DNA from: Pirellulaceae bacterium
GTDB taxonomy: Bacteria > Planctomycetota > Planctomycetia > Pirellulales > Pirellulaceae
DNA: 6,320 bases
Reading direction: 5' to 3'
Assembly: GCA_020846515.1 (NCBI GenBank)
Contig: JADLDX010000307.1
Coordinates: 1 to 6,320 of the forward strand
A program made the position numbers and the translations under genes. The first letter of the stretch is position 1. Each line of letters begins with the position of its first letter. Below are positions 1 through 6,320 of this stretch, in pieces. A model generated the notes under the pieces. That model had not been told where the DNA came from and ran no database searches. It saw only the letters and a program-made list of their open reading frames with translations.

Positions 1-488
1 ATTTCTCCTGGCGGATGATGTTGCGCGGCAAGTCCGTTGTGCTGGGATTTGTGATCAAAGATAAAGTCAACGGTCGAGTATTGGACGGAAAAATCAACCG
101 CTTTCTAGGGCCGGATCAGTCCGAAAAATTTGGACGCGATCCTGAAATGATTTTGCAGTTTGCCCACTTTCTGGGCGCCGAATATCAAGCCACGACTGGA
201 CGTCCAGCAGCCGTACATGTGTTGGCGCTGGCGTCGCTCAATGGTCGCAAGCCTGAATTGTTGGTCGATCCTAATGTGGATCTTACGAAAGAGCCAAGAG
301 GCTGGTACGCGCGCTCCTGGGTTATGCCGCAGCGTGAACCGCTCCGTCGCGAACCATGGGATTTGCCCATTGAACAATGGCGGAATCATGTGGAAATGCC
401 AGAACTCAAGTTTTTAGCCAATGCAATAACGCCGGAGCCAGCCAAAGATTCTGAATCGAGTAGCGCTCTGGTGAGCAGTCAACCGTGA
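1..488 (+). CDS. HTTM / vitamin K-dependent gamma-carboxylase-like protein, C-terminal part (5' end outside window)
   Basis: The reading frame is open to the left edge: codons from base 3 read F-S-W-R before the first ATG at 15. That ATG is therefore an internal methionine in the run FSWRMMLRGK, not the start. About 161 residues are visible. The stretch FSWRMMLRGK, the segment DPEMILQFAHFL (from about residue 43 after the first visible Met), the NGRKPELLVDPNVDL segment and the later W-x-MP pattern resemble the soluble C-terminal region of bacterial HTTM-domain proteins, relatives of animal vitamin K-dependent gamma-glutamyl carboxylase. These are membrane proteins whose multi-helix HTTM domain precedes this region; that part and the catalytic region would lie outside the window. 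The protein ends in a Ser/Glu/Pro-rich tail, probably disordered. Family assignment is from remembered motif patterns, not a search. Whether bacterial members carboxylate glutamate is generally unproven. An 89-base gap separates it from the next gene, so it may be a separate transcription unit. Confidence 0.78.
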   Translation, partial: FSWRMMLRGKSVVLGFVIKDKVNGRVLDGKINRFLGPDQSEKFGRDPEMILQFAHFLGAEYQATTGRPAAVHVLALASLNGRKPELLVDPNVDLTKEPRGWYARSWVMPQREPLRREPWDLPIEQWRNHVEMPELKFLANAITPEPAKDSESSSALVSSQP

Positions 489-496
489 TTACTACG

Positions 497-525
497 TTGA
501 CCAGGGGCAAGGGGCAAAGTATCGG
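497..525 (+). promoter_or_regulatory. possible weak sigma70-type promoter before the phosphatase gene
   Basis: TTGACC at 497-502 matches five of six bases of the -35 consensus. TATCGG lies 17 bases downstream at 520-525 and matches the -10 consensus only in its first three positions. The pair sits in the 89-base gap between the HTTM-like gene and the phosphatase gene, where a promoter would be expected. The spacer holds a 7-base tandem repeat, GGGGCAA twice (504-517). Planctomycete promoters are poorly characterised and the -10 is poor, so this is a candidate only. Confidence 0.2.
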
Positions 526-577
526 CCAGAGCGATCTGCAAGGCAACTCAAACAAATTAATGCTGTGAGGGAATTGA

Positions 578-2041
578 ATGTACCAGCTTGCTACGAATCA
601 GCTCGCGAAATCGACAGTATGGATGGTTTGCGCGCTTGCGACATTGACCGTCATGTCCATGTACACCGACGCGTTGTTAGCCCAAGATAGGCAGGCGGAG
701 CCGGTCGCTGTCAAACCGGCGGATTACTACCAGCCAACCGCGATGCCGGATCGAATCGTGTTATCGCTACCGGGCGATCCACGGTCCAGCATGGCTGTCA
801 GTTGGCGGACATCGACCGAGGTGGCTCAAGGCTTCATGGAATATGGGATTGCCGAAGCCAATCCCTACTTCTCTGAGAAGTCCAAGCGTGTCAACGCGCA
901 CGCGGAGCTGCTCAAGACCGACAACAATACGGCTCGCTTCCATACCGTCAAACTTGACAGTTTAAAGCCTGGCCAGAAATATGCTTATCGCGTCGGTGAC
1001 GGTGCAAATTGGAGCGAATGGTTCCACTTCAAGACCGCATCGGAGAAGGCTGAGCCTTTTTCGTTCATCTATTTTGGTGATGCACAGAACAACATTCGTT
1101 CGCTCTGGTCGCGAGTGATACGCGAAGCCTATACCGATGCGCCTAAGGCGGCTTTCCTGCTGCATGCGGGCGACCTGGTAAACAATGCGGAAGCCGACGC
1201 AGAATGGGGCGAATGGTGCGGCGCTGGCTCATGGATCAACGCGATGATGCCAAACGTGGCCATCCCCGGAAATCATGAGATGGCCAAAACTGGCTCTGAT
1301 GTTCGGCGGGTGTCTCACCACTGGCGTCCTCAGTTCGAACTTCCGCTCAATGGACCTCCCGGACTGGAAGAAACCTGTTACACCCTTGTGTATCACAACA
1401 TGCGCCTTATCGGACTAAACAGCAACGAGCAGCAAGAGCTACAGGCAAAGTGGCTTGACAAAGTACTCGCCGAAAATCAATCCGAATGGGTTGTATGTAC
1501 CTTTCATCATCCCATCTTTTCAACTGGCAAGGATCGTGACAATGCCCAGTTGCGGGCGCTGTGGAAACCAATCATCGACAAATACAAAGTTGATCTGGTA
1601 TTGCAAGGTCACGATCACACTTATGGTCGAACGGGCTTGCATGTGCCCAGCAGCCTGAAGCCAGCGGAAAAGCCGGCAGTGGCCGTTGGTTCATCCGTCG
1701 CAGCTGGCGATAAGGCCACAGCCACGATTCCACAAACGATCGGCAATGTGGCCACTGGTGTTCAGCAAGTGGATAGCCAGACGGGTACCGTCTATGTCGT
1801 CTCTGTCAGTGGCCCGAAAATGTACAACCTTCAGCGTCAGTCGTTCATGCAACGCATGGCCGAAGACACTCAGCTCTATCAAATCATTCGCATTGACGGC
1901 CGGAAGTTACGGTTCGAAGCCCGTACCGCCATCGGTCAACTCTATGACGCGTTCGAACTGGTGAAACAACCAGGCAAGATCAATCAACTGAACGAACTGC
2001 CACCCGAAGTAGAAGAACATCTTCGGCCTATAAAGCCCTGA
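578..2041 (+). CDS. secreted purple-acid-phosphatase-like metallophosphoesterase
   Basis: The 487-residue protein probably hydrolyses phosphate esters outside the cytoplasm with a two-metal centre. A hydrophobic leader at about residues 13-35 ends in ALLA before Q36, fitting a Sec signal peptide. Residues about 55-153 form a fibronectin-type/PAP N-terminal domain, with the typical SMAVSWRT and YAYRVGDG..WSEW patterns. The calcineurin-like catalytic domain follows: GDAQ (D168), GDL (D199), GNHE (N232, H233), FHHP (H310/H311) and GHDH (H345, H347), covering almost the full PAP motif set. The tyrosine that follows the second aspartate by three positions in true purple enzymes is Asn202 here, so the purple Fe(III)-tyrosinate colour is not expected. 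Residues about 352-403 form a Lys/Pro/Ala/Val-rich insertion between GHDH and the TVYVVSVSGPKMY strand. The start at 578 is supported by GAGGGA at 567-572. The substrate is unknown; phosphodiester or pyrophosphate hydrolysis is also possible. Confidence 0.9.
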   Translation: MYQLATNQLAKSTVWMVCALATLTVMSMYTDALLAQDRQAEPVAVKPADYYQPTAMPDRIVLSLPGDPRSSMAVSWRTSTEVAQGFMEYGIAEANPYFSEKSKRVNAHAELLKTDNNTARFHTVKLDSLKPGQKYAYRVGDGANWSEWFHFKTASEKAEPFSFIYFGDAQNNIRSLWSRVIREAYTDAPKAAFLLHAGDLVNNAEADAEWGEWCGAGSWINAMMPNVAIPGNHEMAKTGSDVRRVSHHWRPQFELPLNGPPGLEETCYTLVYHNMRLIGLNSNEQQELQAKWLDKVLAENQSEWVVCTFHHPIFSTGKDRDNAQLRALWKPIIDKYKVDLVLQGHDHTYGRTGLHVPSSLKPAEKPAVAVGSSVAAGDKATATIPQTIGNVATGVQQVDSQTGTVYVVSVSGPKMYNLQRQSFMQRMAEDTQLYQIIRIDGRKLRFEARTAIGQLYDAFELVKQPGKINQLNELPPEVEEHLRPIKP

Positions 2042-2083
2042 GATCTTCGGTCGGCAAGCAGAGCCAAAGGTGATTCACTCGAA

Positions 2084-2087
2084 AGGA
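2084..2087 (+). promoter_or_regulatory. Shine-Dalgarno site that decides the DNRLRE gene start
   Basis: AGGA at 2084-2087, within GAAAGGAAAC, lies six bases before the ATG at 2094. The frame is also open from a GTG at 2070, which would add eight residues (MIHSKGNG). That GTG has no well-spaced purine-rich site and would place polar residues ahead of a compact signal peptide. The ATG at 2094 gives a normal leader beginning MKFG, so I choose it. Confidence 0.65.
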
Positions 2088-2093
2088 AACGGA

Positions 2094-2816
2094 ATGAAGT
2101 TTGGTAACTCGATACTGGCTACGTTGGTGACTCTTTCAACCTTAGTTTATTGGTCGAGCGGCCAAGGCAACCGCGCGGCCGAACCAGCTGCCAAGCCCAC
2201 GGTAGATGGTTCCATCGAAGTTAGTTTTCAACAGGGCGTCGGGGGCTATCAAGGCACCATCGATACAGAGGTTTGGGCCTTGGCTACAAAAACGATTTTG
2301 AGTGACAACCCAAACGCATCGAGCGATGCGAACAACGATGGCGGCGAAAGTCAAGTGCTGATGCGGTTCGATGGGATCATCGGTTCAAAGTCCAATCAAG
2401 TGCCACCTCGCTGCCGAATTGTATCTGCCCGGCTCATCGTCAGCGCATTCGATCAAGGTTCAACGGTCAACCTTCACAAGATGTTGGTGCCCTTCGACGA
2501 GTCCGCCACTTGGGACAGTCTTGTGTCCGGTGTTTCAGCCGACGGCTATGAGGCGGCTCGTCATAAAGACGGGTTCACTTTCGGCAAGATAGCTGCCAGT
2601 TCTTCCGGAGCGGTATTTGACGTTACCGATACGCTGCAAGGTTGGGTCAATGGCCAGGCCAACCATGGCTGGGTGTTTCTCAATACGGGTGGCAATGGCT
2701 GGGACTTCTACGCGTCCGAGTTTGATAAGGTCGAACAGCGTCCCAAATTGGTTGTGCGTTTTCAGCAATTTAAGCCAGAAGTCATCAAAGCTGAAGCACA
2801 AACTGTGGCCAAATAG
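2094..2816 (+). CDS. secreted DNRLRE-domain protein
   Basis: The protein has 240 residues when read from the ATG at 2094. Residues about 5-21 (SILATLVTLSTLVYW core) form a Sec-type signal peptide, with cleavage possible near SSG or RAA (residues 23-29). The rest is one beta-rich domain of the DNRLRE type. It shows QVLMRFDGIIG (87-97), then SARLIVSAF (111-119), an ESATWDSL segment (136-143), FDVTDTLQGWVNG (175-187) followed by GWVFLNTGG (192-200), and a final ASEF..VEQRPKLVVRF (207-223). DNRLRE domains occur in bacterial surface and secreted proteins, often attached to enzymes, and are thought to be structural or binding modules; no catalytic residues are recognisable. The gene begins 52 bases after the phosphatase stop and ends 71 bases before the DUF1501 start, so it is likely co-transcribed. 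It could be a surface or polymer-binding partner of the neighbouring hydrolases, but that is inference from position. Confidence 0.82.
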   Translation: MKFGNSILATLVTLSTLVYWSSGQGNRAAEPAAKPTVDGSIEVSFQQGVGGYQGTIDTEVWALATKTILSDNPNASSDANNDGGESQVLMRFDGIIGSKSNQVPPRCRIVSARLIVSAFDQGSTVNLHKMLVPFDESATWDSLVSGVSADGYEAARHKDGFTFGKIAASSSGAVFDVTDTLQGWVNGQANHGWVFLNTGGNGWDFYASEFDKVEQRPKLVVRFQQFKPEVIKAEAQTVAK

Positions 2817-2857
2817 TCTCGGATGATCGGCAGACATACATTGTTAATTTGTCTTAC

Positions 2858-2863
2858 TTATAA
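2858..2863 (+). promoter_or_regulatory. possible -10 element in an AT-rich gap before the DUF1501 gene
   Basis: The 71-base gap contains a distinctly AT-rich patch (about 2835-2868) in otherwise balanced DNA. TTATAA at 2858-2863, inside the 8-base palindrome CTTATAAG (2857-2864), resembles a -10 box. No good -35 lies at the right distance: TTGTTA at 2841-2846 is only 11 bases upstream. An internal promoter for the DUF1501 and PPC genes is possible but weakly supported. Confidence 0.2.
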
Positions 2864-2887
2864 GCGATTCTTGCGAAGGAAAGTTCT

Positions 2888-4243
2888 ATGACGTATGGAG
2901 CAGGCAAGTCGGTGTCGAACACCGCCAGTCACAAACCTCGACGACGCGAAGTTTTGCAAGTCGGCTGGTTAGCAGGTGTCGGGCTGACCCTGGGCGATTA
3001 CTTCCAACTGCAGAGTGCAGCTGCGGAGTCCACTGGCAAGGCAATTGTGCCAACGGCCAAGAATGTCATCCATATCTACCTCCAAGGTGGCTTTGCCCAC
3101 ATGGACAGCTTTGATCCAAAGCCCGATGCCCCAGTCGAATATCGAGGTATTCTCGATACGGTGCAGACGAGTCTGCCCGGTGTGCGATTCAGTAGCCATA
3201 TGGAGTCCACAGCCAAGATCGCCGACAAGATTACCGTCGTGCGCAGTATGACGCATACCGAGGTGGATCATCAGCGCGGTGAACATAGCATGTTTACCGG
3301 GTATCGGCCCAGTCCCGCCTTGGTGTATCCGAGCATGGGTAGCGTCGTCTCACATGAACTGGGACCGCGTGGCGCCATGCCTCCCTATGTCGTTGTACCC
3401 AACCAAGGCAGTCAATACTTAGGCAGTGGATATTTGAGCAACGCCTACGGACCGTTCGCCTTGGGCGGCGATCCCGCGCGTCCAAATTTCCGTGTACGCG
3501 ATTTGAATCTGCCAGAAGGAGTCAGTGAAGAACGTTTCGAACGTCGCAAATCGTGGAAAGAGTTAGTTGACGGTCATTTTGCTGCGATGGAAAGTGATGA
3601 CAAGCTCTCCACCATGAACTCGTTTTATGGTCGGGCTTATGATTTGTTGGGTTCGAAAGCTGCCAAGGAAGCGTTCAGCCTAAAAGACGAATCCGAAGAG
3701 ACCAAGAAGCTCTACGGAATGGAACCTTGGGGACTGATCCTACGCCCGCGGGCCGGCGCCAGTTTTCGAACGGCGCGCAGGTTGGTGGAAGCCGGCGCCC
3801 GGTTCGTAACCGTCACGTACGGAGCTTGGGATACGCACGCGTACCACTATCGCGGCATCGAACTTCAAATGCCTGACTTGGATCGCGCCTTTGCAGGTCT
3901 GATCACGGACCTCGATCAGCGCGGTTTGCTGGATACAACCCTCGTGTTGGTAACCAGCGAATTTGGACGCACTCCACGCGTCAATGCGGGCGGTGGCCGC
4001 GACCATTGGCCGAGAGTATTCAGTATCGTTATGGCCGGCGGTGGAGTTCGACGCGGCTCGATTTATGGCGCTTCCGATGCACTGGCAGCTGAGCCAGCGG
4101 ATAAGCCGCTCAGCATCGAAGACTATTCCACCACGCTCTATCACTTGCTGGGCATCGATGCCAAAAAGCAACTCATGTCACCTGGCGATCGACCTCAATC
4201 GATCGTCATGAATGGCCAAGTTATCCGAGAGCTCCTGGCATGA
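2888..4243 (+). CDS. DUF1501 family protein with twin-arginine leader
   Basis: The protein has 451 residues, close to the usual length for this family. The N-terminus carries RRREVLQVGWLAG (18-30) followed by a modest hydrophobic stretch and AAAES, which fits a Tat signal and export of a folded protein. Family landmarks follow in order: YLQGGFAHMDSFDPKPD (64-80), VVRSMTHTEVDH (117-128), AWDTH (313-317), TSEFGRTP (356-363), GRDHWP (370-375) and AGGGVRRGSIYGASD (383-397). DUF1501 proteins are related to the alkaline phosphatase/sulfatase superfamily and are strongly expanded in planctomycetes; their substrate is not established. Asp73, Asp76, Asp315, His317, Asp372 and His373 are candidate metal ligands by position, which is inference. 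AAGGA at 2876-2880, seven bases before the ATG, supports the start. The stop overlaps the next start as ATGA (4240-4243), implying translational coupling. No DUF1549/DUF1553 gene, a frequent neighbour of this family, lies in the window. Confidence 0.93.
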   Translation: MTYGAGKSVSNTASHKPRRREVLQVGWLAGVGLTLGDYFQLQSAAAESTGKAIVPTAKNVIHIYLQGGFAHMDSFDPKPDAPVEYRGILDTVQTSLPGVRFSSHMESTAKIADKITVVRSMTHTEVDHQRGEHSMFTGYRPSPALVYPSMGSVVSHELGPRGAMPPYVVVPNQGSQYLGSGYLSNAYGPFALGGDPARPNFRVRDLNLPEGVSEERFERRKSWKELVDGHFAAMESDDKLSTMNSFYGRAYDLLGSKAAKEAFSLKDESEETKKLYGMEPWGLILRPRAGASFRTARRLVEAGARFVTVTYGAWDTHAYHYRGIELQMPDLDRAFAGLITDLDQRGLLDTTLVLVTSEFGRTPRVNAGGGRDHWPRVFSIVMAGGGVRRGSIYGASDALAAEPADKPLSIEDYSTTLYHLLGIDAKKQLMSPGDRPQSIVMNGQVIRELLA

Positions 4244-6177
4244 AAGAACACTTTGTGATGTTGATGGCTATGCTGGCCTCGGTTAGTCGCTACGCGCATA
4301 ACTTTGCTAACTGGGCGTGTTCGGCAAACTCGTCAAGCATTGTTCCAATTGGACGATGCGTGGCACTACTGTGTCTCGTCTGGTTTCAGACTGTAAACCT
4401 GCAAGCTGCACCGCCGGCGATCGAATGGGTTTGGCCGCCTGTCGGCCAGAGCGGCACCGACTTTCAAGTAAAGATTGTCGGTTCAGGTTTGGCGGACTGT
4501 CGAGGCATGATGTTCTATTCGCCGGATATAAAGTGCCCGCGCATCGAAGTGCTATCTGAATACGAAATGCGCGCCACGGTTTCAGTTGCGAAGGAGTGTC
4601 GTATTGGCAACGAGCCGTTCCGTGTCTTTGGCAGTCAAGGCTTTTCGGAAATGCGCACGCTGCGCATATCGCCTTACCCAGTCATATCCCTCGAGTCAAA
4701 GGACTCTGCTGAGCCATTGGCTGAAGACAGCGGTAAACCGCAGTCATCCGATGTGAGCCCGTTGAGCGTGCCGAGTGTTACGCTGCCTGCACACGATGTT
4801 ACGCTGTGTGGCACCTTGAGGGCTGGCGCAGTGGATCGCTTTAGCGTACAGCTAAAGGCTGGTCAAAGATTTACCGCCGAGGCCGAAGCGGTCCGCTTGG
4901 GGAAGGAACTGCTGGATACCGTGTTGTCGATCGTGGGGCCCGATGGCCAGGTACTGGTCACCGCTGATGATAACGCGTTGTTGAGACAGGATCCGGTGGC
5001 CACGATTTTGGCACCGGTCAGTGGCCTGTATACCGTCGAGATCCATGAGTCAAACTACAGTGGCAGCGAAAACAGCTTTTACGCCTTGCACGTCGGTGGC
5101 TTTGAGCCGCCATGTGTCGCTTACCCCGCCGGTGGACAACCGGGTTCTGCGCTAAACATTCGCTTCATCACTGCCACTTCGGACGTCTCTCGAAAGGTCA
5201 AGCTGCCAACGGACGAAGCTCTTCTTGGTCGCTTTCAACTTTTTAATGCTGAAGACCAGCAGCCTACCGCGTCCGCCGTACCGTTTCGATTGAGTGAACT
5301 TCCCAATGTGATGGAAGTTGAAACGACTGGTACATCAAACGATCAACCATCAGATTCAGTGGCCGGTGGGGCACCACCAGTTGCGTTGAATGGCATTCTG
5401 GCATCTGCCAAAGATGTGGATAGTTTTGGCATTGAAGTCAGCGATCAGCGACCGCTGCGCATCGAGGTGTTCTCGCAGCGCATAGGCGCTCCCTTAGACA
5501 GTTTTTTGACAGTCGTCAATTCTTCAGCACAAATCGTGGCCAGTAACGATGACTGGGGTGACCACGACAGTCGAATTGATTTCGTGCCTCCAGCGCCCGG
5601 AAAATATTTCGTCTGTATCAAAGATAAATTGGCGGCTGGCGGTCCCAATTATGTTTATCGGATTGAGGTCTCGCATTTGAAGCCAGAGCTGGTTGCTTTC
5701 TTGCCTCGGCCACAAAGAACCTCTCAACAATCACAGACGATATCGGTCCCGCAGGACAACCGCGTTTTGATTCGCATCGGGGCCCAGCGTCAAAGCATTA
5801 CTGGCGAGGTACGCACAGGGTTTCTTGATTTACCCCAAGGAGTTCAAGCTCCAGAAGTCGTGATTCCCAGTGATCGATTTTGGATGCCAGCTTTGCTCGA
5901 GGCCTCTAGTGAAGCCACACCCGCTTCCGCGACATACTCTTCAGTCTTTGCCAAGGGCCAATATGAAGGTCAGGAAGTCGTAGGTCAATTTGAACAGGTC
6001 GTGGACTTGGTAGCCGAAAGCGCTGATCAACTCTTTACCAGTGCCAGCGTTTCTCGTTTGCCCGTAGTGGTAACGTCTCCATTACCATTCAAGATAGAAC
6101 TTACGCCGCCCACAGCGGTTGGCTATCAATGGTTCGCTGGATCTGCAAATCAAAGTACAGCGCGCAACAGGTTTTGA
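4240..6177 (+). CDS. secreted PPC-domain protein, first part (apparent stop caused by frameshift near 6121)
   Basis: The 645-residue reading is genuine to about Val627; its last 18 residues are out of frame. The start at 4240 overlaps the DUF1501 stop as ATGA, with only a weak GAGAG (4227-4231) upstream, so coupled translation is likely. The N-terminus is unusually long: a polar stretch precedes the hydrophobic signal core at about 37-50, with cleavage likely after LQAA (54-57). Residues about 60-144 resemble an IPT/TIG immunoglobulin-like domain (P-x-GQSGTDFQVKIVGSGL). Residues about 186-286 form a first PPC-like beta domain (RFSVQLKAGQ, LDTVLSIVGPDG, GLYTVEIHE). Residues about 380-478 form a second (VDSFGIEV, PLDSFLTVVN, NDDWGDHDSRIDFVPPAPGKYFVCI). 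Such proteins commonly sit next to DUF1501 genes in planctomycetes and are thought to be envelope or secreted. No catalytic site is seen, so a binding or structural role is more likely than enzymatic. Continuation is in the shifted frame from about 6122. Confidence 0.85.
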   Translation: MKEHFVMLMAMLASVSRYAHNFANWACSANSSSIVPIGRCVALLCLVWFQTVNLQAAPPAIEWVWPPVGQSGTDFQVKIVGSGLADCRGMMFYSPDIKCPRIEVLSEYEMRATVSVAKECRIGNEPFRVFGSQGFSEMRTLRISPYPVISLESKDSAEPLAEDSGKPQSSDVSPLSVPSVTLPAHDVTLCGTLRAGAVDRFSVQLKAGQRFTAEAEAVRLGKELLDTVLSIVGPDGQVLVTADDNALLRQDPVATILAPVSGLYTVEIHESNYSGSENSFYALHVGGFEPPCVAYPAGGQPGSALNIRFITATSDVSRKVKLPTDEALLGRFQLFNAEDQQPTASAVPFRLSELPNVMEVETTGTSNDQPSDSVAGGAPPVALNGILASAKDVDSFGIEVSDQRPLRIEVFSQRIGAPLDSFLTVVNSSAQIVASNDDWGDHDSRIDFVPPAPGKYFVCIKDKLAAGGPNYVYRIEVSHLKPELVAFLPRPQRTSQQSQTISVPQDNRVLIRIGAQRQSITGEVRTGFLDLPQGVQAPEVVIPSDRFWMPALLEASSEATPASATYSSVFAKGQYEGQEVVGQFEQVVDLVAESADQLFTSASVSRLPVVVTSPLPFKIELTPPTAVGYQWFAGSANQSTARNRF

Positions 6178-6320
6178 CGAACCTATCCGCGTCGAGCTCC
6201 CCGTTTTGCCCCCGTGGGTAGTTTGTGAACCGTTTCTAACGATCCCAGCCGGTATGTCGGTCGGGTATTATCGACTTCAAACAACCTTGCAGGCGATTCC
6301 TCGCGTCTGGCCGATTGTTG
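6122..6320 (+). CDS. continuation of the PPC-domain protein in the +1 frame (3' end outside window)
   Basis: Codons from 6122 to 6319 give 66 residues without a stop, starting AINGSLDLQIKVQRATGF and continuing through DEPIRVELPVLPPWVV, TIPAGMSVGYYRLQ and QAIPRVWPIV. This is coherent beta-rich sequence that follows naturally from the upstream SPLPFKIELTPPTAV. Dropping one G of the GG at 6121-6122 joins them as ...PTAVAINGSLDL. Frame +1 is closed upstream by TAG at 6095-6097 and the upstream frame is closed by TGA at 6175-6177, so the switch must fall between them. The resulting pattern resembles the C-terminal Ig-like repeats of planctomycete secreted proteins. It is either a real single-base insertion, making the gene a pseudogene in this strain, or a sequencing or assembly error. 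It is not a separate gene: there is no start site or ribosome binding site of its own. Confidence 0.8.

Noticed and set aside
15..17. ATG at 15 as the start of the first gene
   Set aside because: The frame stays open to the window edge and the four codons before it (F-S-W-R) fit the family pattern, so the gene begins upstream of the window.
2004..2026. Inverted repeat CCGAAG / CTTCGG near the end of the phosphatase gene as a terminator
   Set aside because: It lies inside the coding sequence with an 11-base loop and no T-run after it; the next gene begins 52 bases past the stop.
2535..2837. 100-codon minus-strand open frame overlapping the DNRLRE gene
   Set aside because: It is antisense to conserved DNRLRE residues and encodes nothing recognisable.
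2832..2854. Inverted repeat AGACA / TGTCT between the DNRLRE and DUF1501 genes as a terminator or operator
   Set aside because: The stem is only five base pairs around a 13-base loop, is AT-rich and has no T-run. It could occur by chance.
3740..4171. 143-codon open frame on the minus strand within the DUF1501 gene
   Set aside because: It is antisense to strongly conserved motifs of a recognised gene, and its translation shows no recognisable domain. It is a coding shadow.
6100..6177. Programmed +1 frameshifting to make the full PPC-domain protein
   Set aside because: No slippery run, in-frame stop or rare-codon arrangement like that of prfB sits at the switch near 6121, and no purine-rich stimulator is evident. 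An insertion mutation or sequence error is simpler.

Overview
The window reads as ordinary chromosomal DNA from a planctomycete, probably a member of the Pirellulales. This is inferred from gene content and moderate G+C (slightly over half by eye). DUF1501 proteins with a Tat-type leader, large secreted proteins with pre-peptidase C-terminal (PPC) domains, stand-alone DNRLRE-domain proteins and bacterial HTTM/gamma-carboxylase homologues are all characteristic of that phylum. All five genes are on the + strand and fill nearly the whole window. I see no minus-strand gene, tRNA, rRNA, CRISPR array, insertion sequence or defence system.

Layout: (1) bases 1-488 hold the 3' end of a gene entering from the left. 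It encodes the C-terminal part of an HTTM / vitamin K-dependent gamma-carboxylase-like protein. (2) After an 89-base gap, bases 578-2041 encode a secreted metallophosphoesterase of the purple-acid-phosphatase type with an N-terminal fibronectin-like domain. (3) Bases 2094-2816 encode a small secreted DNRLRE-domain protein; its start is moved inward here to an ATG with a good ribosome binding site. (4) Bases 2888-4243 encode a DUF1501 protein with a twin-arginine leader. (5) Starting in an ATGA overlap with the DUF1501 stop, a long secreted protein with an IPT/TIG-like region and two PPC-like domains runs off the right edge. Its frame is broken near base 6121: the annotated stop at 6175-6177 is false, and family-like sequence continues in the +1 frame to the window end.

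Genes 2-5 all encode proteins with export signals and lie close together (gaps of 52 and 71 bases, then a 4-base overlap), so they may form one transcription unit for envelope or extracellular proteins. Two of them have hydrolase folds from unrelated phosphatase superfamilies, and two look like binding or structural beta-rich proteins. A joint role such as handling extracellular phosphate- or sulfate-containing polymers is only a guess. The best-supported unusual points are the frameshift in gene 5 and the absence of the purple-acid-phosphatase tyrosine ligand in gene 2. I did not find convincing evidence of a new system.
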